Assembly (NCBI GenBank): GCA_000349905.1
Contig: KB722746.1
Coordinates: 2,762-18,710 of the forward strand
Direction: 5' to 3'
Origin: Volvariella volvacea V23
Taxonomy: Eukaryota > Basidiomycota > Agaricomycetes > Agaricales > Pluteaceae
DNA: 15,949 nucleotides
How positions within the stretch are numbered: position 1 is the first letter of the stretch; every line of letters starts with the position of its first letter. This document shows, one piece after another, positions 8,611-15,949 of the stretch. A program made the position numbers and the translations under genes. Under the pieces are notes generated by a model. That model saw nothing but the letters and a program-made list of their open reading frames with translations. It did no database searches and was not told the origin of the DNA.

Positions 8611-11600
8611 ATGTCCTCCTCCCAACAACCCCCTACCAATCGTCCTCCTCCGTCCTCCAGCCACGATGTCGATGATGCCCCAACAGACGAGGAATCGGAC
8701 GAGAGAATCGACCCAAATCTCCAGCTGCGAACAACCCGAACTGCCGCCTCTGTTATCGCTGAATCTATAGCCGTCGAACAGAACATTGAGAGAAGGAAGA
8801 CGAGAAGGAAGGCCAGGCACTTTTTCCGTAAACACCGTGAAGAGAAGCAACAGCCTCCATCAGCCGGGGCAACACCAACAGCTGGATCTGGTACCGTCCC
8901 AGGCAAGAGGAGGAACGTCTATGTCAACTGGCAGCCCTTTGCGAGCGAACTAGACTCGAATGGCGAGCCTATAGTACGTTACGAAAGGAATAAAGTACGG
9001 ACGACTAGTGAGTGAAGCTCTTTCATCCCCTTTCCCGTCCCTCATGCCCCTCGGCAGAGTATACCATCATTACATTTATTCCCAAGAACCTGTATGAACA
9101 ATTCAGACGGTAAGCACGTCACCGCCACGCTCATTCTCGAATCTGATTTTTGTTCCAGTGTTGCAAATCTCTTTTTCCTTACCCTCGTCATTCTGCAGCG
9201 TGAGCTTTTTCACACCAGCCCCACATTCTCGGCTTACTCACGATCCTCTAGTGTTCCCTATATTCGGGGCAGCAGCAGGCTCCGTCGCAGCCCTTCCCCT
9301 AGCCTTCATTCTAACGGTCACCGCGATCAAAGATGGTGTAGAAGACTATCGCCGTGGTACACTAGACGAGGAGGTCAACACCTCCGCCGCCACTAAACTA
9401 GGTGGTGGTTGGCTTAATGTTAATCAGCCAAAGGATTCTCGATCTTGGTTCGAGAAACTTTTAGGAATCAATCAGCCGGGAAAGGTATCAAAGGGTGTGA
9501 AGAAACTGAGGGAGAGAGAAAAGAGTGAGATGAACAAGATTATGTTGACGAGAAATGACGACTCGAGAGACTTGGGCGATTCAATGAGAGGTGTTGGAGG
9601 GAGCATGAGCATGAGTATGGACACTGACGAGATGGGCGGCAAGTTCATGGGTGCTGGTGGAAGGAGACTAGAAGATATCCAAAGCATCGATTCACATTCC
9701 TACCCCCCTGGTGGTTCATTCGCTGATTTGTCCAAGGCTTCGTTTTCGGAGAGCATGACAGTCAGTGGTATGCCCTCAAACTTCAAGGGTTCGAGCGACT
9801 GGGGTGCGCCTGGAGCATCGGTTCAGTCCTTTGGTGTTGTGGACTATAAGAGGCCTCCTCACACCTCCGGTGGGGGTTCAGCACAATGGGAACGTACGCT
9901 TTGGAAGAAGTTGGAAGTTGGGGATATTGTCCTCTTGAGGGATAACGAACAGGTCCCAGCTGATATTGTCGTGCTGTCAACCTCTGATCCGGATGGAATG
10001 TGCTATCTCGAGACAAAGAATTTGGATGGAGAGACGAACTTGAAGCCTAGAAAAGCGGTCAAGGCCACCTCCTCGATTTGTTCCGAGGAAGATGTTCTTA
10101 GGTCGTCGTTTTATCTCGATTCCGAACCCCCACACCAGAATCTTTACCTCTATCATGGTGTGTTGAGGTACAAAGATCCCAGTACCGGCCAGGAGAAACA
10201 GGAACCAGTGTCGATCAACGAACTCTTACTCCGAGGATGTGCGATAAGGAATACAGCCTGGATTATTGGATTGGTCGTCTTCACTGGAGCAGACACGAAG
10301 ATCATGTTGAACGGAGGTGATACGCCTTCGAAGCGGAGTAAGATCGAGAAGGAGACAAACTTCAACGTCATTGTCAATTTTGGGGTTTTGACGTTGATGT
10401 GCTTGGTTGCGGCCATCTGCAATGGTGTACAGGATGCCAGGACTGGAACGAGTGCGGAGTTGTTCGAAGAGGGCTCGGATCCTTCGTCCTCACATATTAT
10501 CAATGCGGTTATTACTTTTGTGTAAGTGCGCATTGGCCATCCTGCGAGTACGATGCTAATTATGCGTTTTATGCAGCTCCTGCTTGATTGCATTCCAGAA
10601 CATGGTCCCGATTTCGCTTTACATCTCCATCGAAATCGTCAAAACCATCCAGGCTTACTTTATCTCACAAGATATCGACATGTATTATCAGCCTTACGAC
10701 ACAGCTTGCGTACCTAAAACATGGAACATCTCCGACGATCTCGGTCAGATTGAATACGTCTTCTCCGATAAGACAGGGACGTTGACGCAGAACATCATGG
10801 AGTTCCAAAAGTGTTCGATCCGGGGTGTGGCCTATGGCGAGGGTATCACGGAAGCCCAGAGAGGTGCTGCAATGCGAGAGGGAAGAATCGGAGGGGCCAA
10901 TGCCAATCCCAACGATCTCGCATCGCTAGATCCTCAGACTGTCAATGAGAAACTCGGCCGTATGAAAGATACGATGATTTCTCTCATGCAAAAGGCATTC
11001 AAAAACCGCTGGAGGCAAGATGACAAGCTTACGCTTGTCTCGCCCAAGCTGGCCGAGGATCTGGCGGATAGGAATGGAGAGCAAAGGGCTCACTTGATCG
11101 CGTTTTTCAGAGCTTTGGCGCTGTGTCACACGGTTTTGGCGGAGAAGGTGGAGATTGAGGAGGGGAAAGGGAGGAGCGTTGAGTCTGGGAATTTGAAGCT
11201 AGAGTATAAAGCCGAGTCGCCGGATGAGGCTGCTTTGGTCGCTGCTGCGAGGGATGCCGGGTTCCCGTTCATCAACAAGTCGAAGGACTATATTGACATT
11301 GAGGTGCTTGGGCAGGCGGAGAGGTATACCCCGCTGAGGGTGTTGGAGTTCAATTCGACGAGGAAGAGGATGTCGGTGATTTTGAGGTGTCCGGATGGGA
11401 GATTGGTGCTTTACTGTAAAGGAGCAGATAGCGTGATCTATGCGAGGTTGGAAAGGGAACATGACCCTTGGTTGAAGGAGCAGACTGCGAAGGATATGGA
11501 GAGCTTTGCGAATGGGGGGTTGAGGACGTTGTGTATTGCGTATAGGTATTTGGAGGAGGATGAGTATTTGAGCTGGAGTCAGGAGTATGAAAAGGCGATT

Positions 11601-14406
11601 AACTCGATCGACAATAGGGACGAGGAGATCGAAAAGGCGAATGAGGCTATAGAGAAGAATTTGAAGATTTTAGGTGCGACGGCGTTGGAGGACAAGTTAC
11701 AGCAGGGCGTACCGGATGCTATTGAGATGCTGCATAAGGCGGGGATTAAGTTGTGGATTCTGACCGGTAAGCAAGGTTTGAGTATTACGGTGCGCATGCT
11801 AATGGGCATTTCTTTGTATGTAGGTGACAAGGTTCAAACGGCCATTGAGATCGGATATAGTTGCAATCTCCTCAAGAACGACATGGACATCATGATCCTC
11901 TCTGCTGATTCTCCAGAAGCAACGCGCAACCAAATTGAAGCCGGTCTCAACAAGATTGCGTCTGTCCACCACGAGAATCGCAAAACCCATCGAACTAGTT
12001 TCTTCGGTGGTTCCCACAAGACTGATAACATGGCCCCTCCTATCACTGTAACCAACGCAGATGGAAGCAGCCCAGTCAAGGCACAGTTTGCTGTGGTTAT
12101 TGACGGTGATACGTTGAGACATGCGTTGTCTACGCAAGAGTTGAAAAATCTTTTCTTGAATTTGGGAACGCAGTGCGAGACGGTGGTTTGTTGTCGTGTT
12201 TCACCCGCTCAGAAGGCATTGACTGTCAAACTGGTGGGTTTGCTTGCAATCTTATGTTCTGTCTGCCCATTCTGACTGTTCTTAAAGGTTAAAGAAGGTC
12301 GAGATGCAATGACACTCTCAATTGGAGACGGCGCAAACGACGTGGCTATGATTCAAGAAGCTAATATTGGGTGTGGATTGCTTGGTTTGGAAGGTTCACA
12401 AGCTGCAATGTCTGCGGATTATGCATTTGGCCAGTTCAAGTTCTTGACAAAATTGTTGCTTGTTCACGGAAGATGGTCGTATCAGAGAATTGCAGAGATG
12501 CACAGTAATTTCTTCTACAAGGTATGTGTTTACGATTTGAGGGTCGGACCTTGTGCTGATTACGATCACGTACTCTAGAACGTGATTTGGACATTTGCGA
12601 TGTTTTGGTATCTGCCATTTAATAGGTGCGCGTACCCTCCAGTTGGCTATTGGTGAATGTTGACCGAGCATTTGCGTTCAAGCTTCGACGGGACATACTT
12701 GTACCACTTCACGTTTATAATGTTGATCAACCTTGTATTCACCTCTCTGCCTGTCATTGTCTTGGGCGGTGGGTGTGCTCCCTTTCACTTCCTACCACCT
12801 TCCTCATTCCTTTCGCCCAAATAGCCTTTGATCAAGACCTCAGTGCCAGAGCTGCACTCGCATTCCCCCAACTCTATGTCCGTGGAATCAAAGGTCTCGA
12901 ATACACCCGAACCAAATTCTGGCTCTACATGTTGGATGGTCTATATCAATCGGCTGTGGTGTTCTTTATACCATTTGGGATTTGGATGCTGGGTTTGAAT
13001 AACAGCTGGAATGGAAAGACGATCGACTCGTTGGCTGATTTTGGTACGACGGTGGCGATTGCGGCGATTTTTGCAGCTAATACTTATGTGGGGATGAATA
13101 CTCGATAGTAAGTCGTTCGCCACGTTTCTTTTCTGATGCTGATGAGAGCTGTCCATCCGTTCTTACCCTGAAGCTGGACCGTTATTACTTGGATTATCAT
13201 CCCTGGATCGTCGATCGTGGCACTGCTATGGGTCGTCATATATTCATTCTTCTTTAGTTCCGATTTCATTGATGAGGTCGTCATCCTGTATGGAAATGTC
13301 ACATTTTGGGCAACGGTGCTCATGTCCGTTGTTATTGCCCTTGGTATGTCCACTTCTGGCGCTATATTGCTATGCTATGTGCTGATTTGGCGCCCGTCGT
13401 AGCTCCCCGGTTCTTCGTCAAGTTCTGGACTGCAGTTTACACCCCTCTTGACAAAGATATCATTCGTGAAAAGTGGGTCAAAGGTGATCTCAAGGATCAG
13501 CTAGGCATCCCACACCGTCGTGACGTGAAGAAGGCAAAGAGGAAAGGAAGTCAAGCACCATTCCTAAATAAGGAACTTGAAAGGGGACCAGAAATGGCAC
13601 TAGAGGCACGACCTATGTTCCATGAAATGCACTCAAGATCGCTTTCAGAACTCTCAACGACGGGTGGTGGCAATAATGGACAATACGAACTTGCTTTGAC
13701 ATCGAGTCCTGGCATGGCTGCAAAGAGTGGGAAAGAGCTAAGGGATACAGCTCTCGATGAGACCGCAATTGAAGTTCTAGCTCCTACGCCTACATCATCG
13801 ACAAACAGATTTGGAGAGAAGGATTTGACGTCCTCCCCTCATCCCCCATCCTCACCCAATCGCAACCCATATTTCCAACAATCGACTCCTCCGTCTCAAT
13901 ACCCCTATTCTGACTCCTCATCTTCATCACCGCCACGACAATCACCCCGATCGCCTCCGACTTCTTCAAGTTCACCATTCCAAGGTTTAGGTCTCGGACG
14001 AGGGAACACAAATATGGACCCCGGAAGTTATGAGTTGAGGGAGGTTAGAACACCCCCTAATGACCAAAACCAAAACCAACAACAACAGTATGCCCAGCAA
14101 CAGCACCTAGGAGCACTGTCGCCATCCCAAATACCCGATTCACAGAGAACTTCAATGGTTTCGGGACATCACGGTGAACGATCGGCTAGCGGGGCATCGT
14201 TTGTGACCGCTTCTGAAGGGAGTGCGTATTCTGATGATGAGGACGCGTATGCATATGGTGGGATCGCAGATGATAGAAGGGTTTCGCAAATGTCCCAAGC
14301 AACAGAGAGACCGAGAAATTCGGTTGATGGAAGTGATGCGGCTACATTGAGAGGTGCAGGTGGAAGCGGCAAGCGTAACAGTGGATTCGGTGCATATGCA
14401 GTATAG
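8611..14406 (+). CDS. DNF1: P4-type ATPase (phospholipid flippase), Dnf1/Dnf2 family
   Basis: Lipid flippase that moves phospholipids from the outer to the cytosolic leaflet using ATP; Dnf1/Dnf2 act at the plasma membrane and endosomes with a Cdc50-family subunit. Twelve exons: 8611-9007, 9058-9109, 9159-9199, 9252-10521, 10577-11766, 11824-12233, 12288-12521, 12579-12625, 12683-12768, 12825-13107, 13174-13343, 13403-14406. They give 1,727 residues (yeast Dnf1 has 1,571). Motifs in order: KRRNVYVN...RNKVRTTKYT before M1; M1 (about 151-170) and M2 with TAIKDGVED (187-195); A-domain DGET (422-425); PISL in M4 (598-601); phosphorylation site DKTGT (Asp651); nucleotide-binding KGAD (868-871); TGDK (983-986); hinge GDGAND (1133-1138); then NVIWTF and FDGTYLY in the last membrane helices. 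All catalytic residues are intact. A long Gly/Met/Ser insert separates M2 from the A-domain, and about 290 mostly disordered residues with a Gln/Asn run end the protein. The start ATG follows the CT-rich tract. Dnf1 versus Dnf2 cannot be separated. Confidence 0.95.
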
Positions 14407-15193
14407 AGTCTTTTGATTTTCAGGATCCACAACCCAAGTTATCCGCATCACACATTCAACGTTGCTCCTACCATCTATTCCTTTGTCCCGATGGCGCCGT
14501 TCCCACCGTCAACCCAACACACAAGTACAGTATGTACATACTGGAGCTCTTCTCAAACTTGAACTCCAATTCCCTATGGATTCCGAATCCCTTTTATTTC
14601 TGTTACTGCGTTAATATTTATTGCATCTGGAATGGATAAAGGACATATTTACTCCCTTTCTCTACTCACTATAGGTTGCTTTGTGATCTCTCTTCTGTTT
14701 TTGTCTTTCCTTCTACTGTGCTTCTGTTTCTGTTTTTGCTTCTAATTTCACGAATATACCACAATCATGGGGTGAATTTTACTAGTCTATCCGCAATAGG
14801 TAACCTTACTAGTATTGTCGTTCCTTTCGCTTATCGGCGTGGTTCGCGCCAGCATCGTTTCTGCTCCTTGCACCGGTACTCACAAGCCTCAATCCCTTAT
14901 TGATCCCCCTCTCCTTACTTGGTCTCTCTGTTTGGCCTATCGAATACTTAAACATCAGCAGGCATAGTACTTGTATTATCAATACAGAATAAGGATATAG
15001 TCACTCGCAAACCGCAATAAGCCCCTATTCAAGACAAATGTTCAGGCAACAGCCTCGACGTGTTCAGTGGTGGGCTTGTATGCGTCCGACGGACCTTGAT
15101 GGGACTTCCCAGACTCCAGTGGAATAATACTTCTACAACTCCTGTGACCCCAATCTCGCTATTTTACTGCATCTAAGATCTACTATATGTGCT
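14407..15193. other. Intergenic region between convergent flippase and F-box-like genes
   Basis: The two flanking genes converge, so this stretch should hold both 3' UTRs and their polyadenylation sites. No canonical AATAAA stands out. T/C-rich runs lie at about 14655-14745. One 75-codon open frame (14676-14903) is low-complexity and unsupported. I see no RNA gene or repeat. Confidence 0.5.
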
Positions 15194-15949
15194 TCACGTA
15201 ACTTTTACTGAGGGTATGTACAGCCACCACCACTGTCCTCGTTGGGGTCTCATTATTAAACTGACGTGGATTCCGAGTGCTCGTAGCTCATACGCAGTCT
15301 GACGATCCTGTACAAACTGCTGTGGCTCCCCAACGATCTGAATACTCGCCCTTTTGAGTGTCTTAACCCGAGAACGCAGCATAGCGGATAAGACGCCATC
15401 GGAAGTCAACTTGCAGCAACCGAGGTTCAGTTGAGCTAGCATAAGATGAGTTGCAGGTTCCTCTTCGAGTGTCAAGGCTCGTATTATGTCGTCTTTCAAA
15501 TTGAAAACGGTGTATATATCCGCCTCGCGTAGCTTGGATAATGCAGGAGAGCGAAATAGGGGCGTAAGGTCGGCGTATGTTTTTGTGTGGCTTGTGAGGT
15601 GTAATCGTTGCAGACGGCATTGTGATCTCGAAAGGAAGGCTTCTAGGCAGGGTATTTCGTCGTTTCCGGGTCCTTTGGTGGATACAATCATCAAGTCTTC
15701 CAAAGAAGGGCAGGCCATGCACTCCAAGATAGTCAGGGGTGCGATCGCTCCTGTGTAAGAGAAACTCTTAAGACAGGGAAGGGTGATAATCAGTAGGATA
15801 GTGGGTATGTCGTCTGCTGGAGGGGAGTATGTGAGCTCTTCTAGATTGGCGCATCGCATGAGGACTGAGAAGAATGACTGGTATGAGAAACCACCAGGCA
15901 GGTCGACCGAAGTCCACTTCGTCGTTAGCCACGTTGTACTCCCCATCAT
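15194..15949 (-). CDS. F-box/leucine-rich-repeat-like protein, C-terminal part (runs off right edge)
   Basis: Probable substrate-recognition protein of an SCF ubiquitin ligase, judged from resemblance to the large agaricomycete F-box family; the F-box itself would lie outside the window. The frame is open for 251 residues to the edge and ends at TGA 15196-15194. Irregular leucine-rich repeats are visible: FFSVLMRCANLEELTYS (about 27-43), LPCLKSFSY (57-65), MACPSLEDLMI (78-88), CRLQRLHLTS (111-120) and LAQLNLGCCKLTSDGVLSAML (170-190). The sequence ends in a tryptophan run (GQWWWLYIPS). The ATG codons at the very edge are probably internal, since this family is normally 400-600 residues long. 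No intron is needed in the visible part. It converges with the flippase gene. A non-F-box LRR protein is the main alternative. Confidence 0.65.
   Translation of the reverse strand: MMGSTTWLTTKWTSVDLPGGFSYQSFFSVLMRCANLEELTYSPPADDIPTILLIITLPCLKSFSYTGAIAPLTILECMACPSLEDLMIVSTKGPGNDEIPCLEAFLSRSQCRLQRLHLTSHTKTYADLTPLFRSPALSKLREADIYTVFNLKDDIIRALTLEEEPATHLMLAQLNLGCCKLTSDGVLSAMLRSRVKTLKRASIQIVGEPQQFVQDRQTAYELRALGIHVSLIMRPQRGQWWWLYIPSVKVT

Noticed and set aside
13139..13146. CTGATGAG, the conserved hammerhead ribozyme core
   Set aside because: It sits inside a flippase intron, and no GAAA core or flanking stems are present nearby.

Overview
The window looks like nuclear DNA of a filamentous basidiomycete, probably an agaricomycete. 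The reasons are many short introns (mostly 49-66 nt, GT..AG, CTAAC/CTAAT-like branch sites), compact spacing, pyrimidine-rich promoter tracts, and a typical gene mix: a microsomal cytochrome P450, a DUF4203 membrane protein, LSM8, a Dnf1/Dnf2-type flippase and an F-box/LRR-like protein. There is nothing prokaryotic here: no operon, CRISPR array or insertion sequence.

Layout. 1-428 (minus) is the 5' end of a P450 gene running off the left edge, with a TATA box at 488-495. 496-1622 is non-coding, with a cluster of ACGAC motifs in the 3' flank of the next gene. 1623-3951 (minus) is a two-exon gene for a 756-residue seven-helix DUF4203 protein with a long disordered tail. A 290-bp divergent promoter separates it from LSM8 (4242-4831, plus, four exons, 95 residues). 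4832-8610 is a 3.8-kb gap with no recognisable gene but many perfect palindromes and hairpins and a recurring CACGGCG motif. 8611-14406 (plus, twelve exons, 1,727 residues) is a complete Dnf1/Dnf2-type P4-ATPase. 14407-15193 is non-coding. 15194-15949 (minus) is the 3' end of an F-box/LRR-like gene running off the right edge.

The genes do not form a functional cluster. LSM8 (splicing, U6 snRNA) and the flippase (membrane asymmetry) are housekeeping. The P450 and F-box-like genes belong to families that are expanded in agaricomycetes. Exon junctions were placed by hand, from frame continuity and from recalled family conservation.

I did not find a convincing new biological system. The most useful leads are splicing features (a stop-free 57-nt intron splitting the flippase TGDK motif, and tandem acceptors in LSM8 intron 3) and the palindrome-rich gap.
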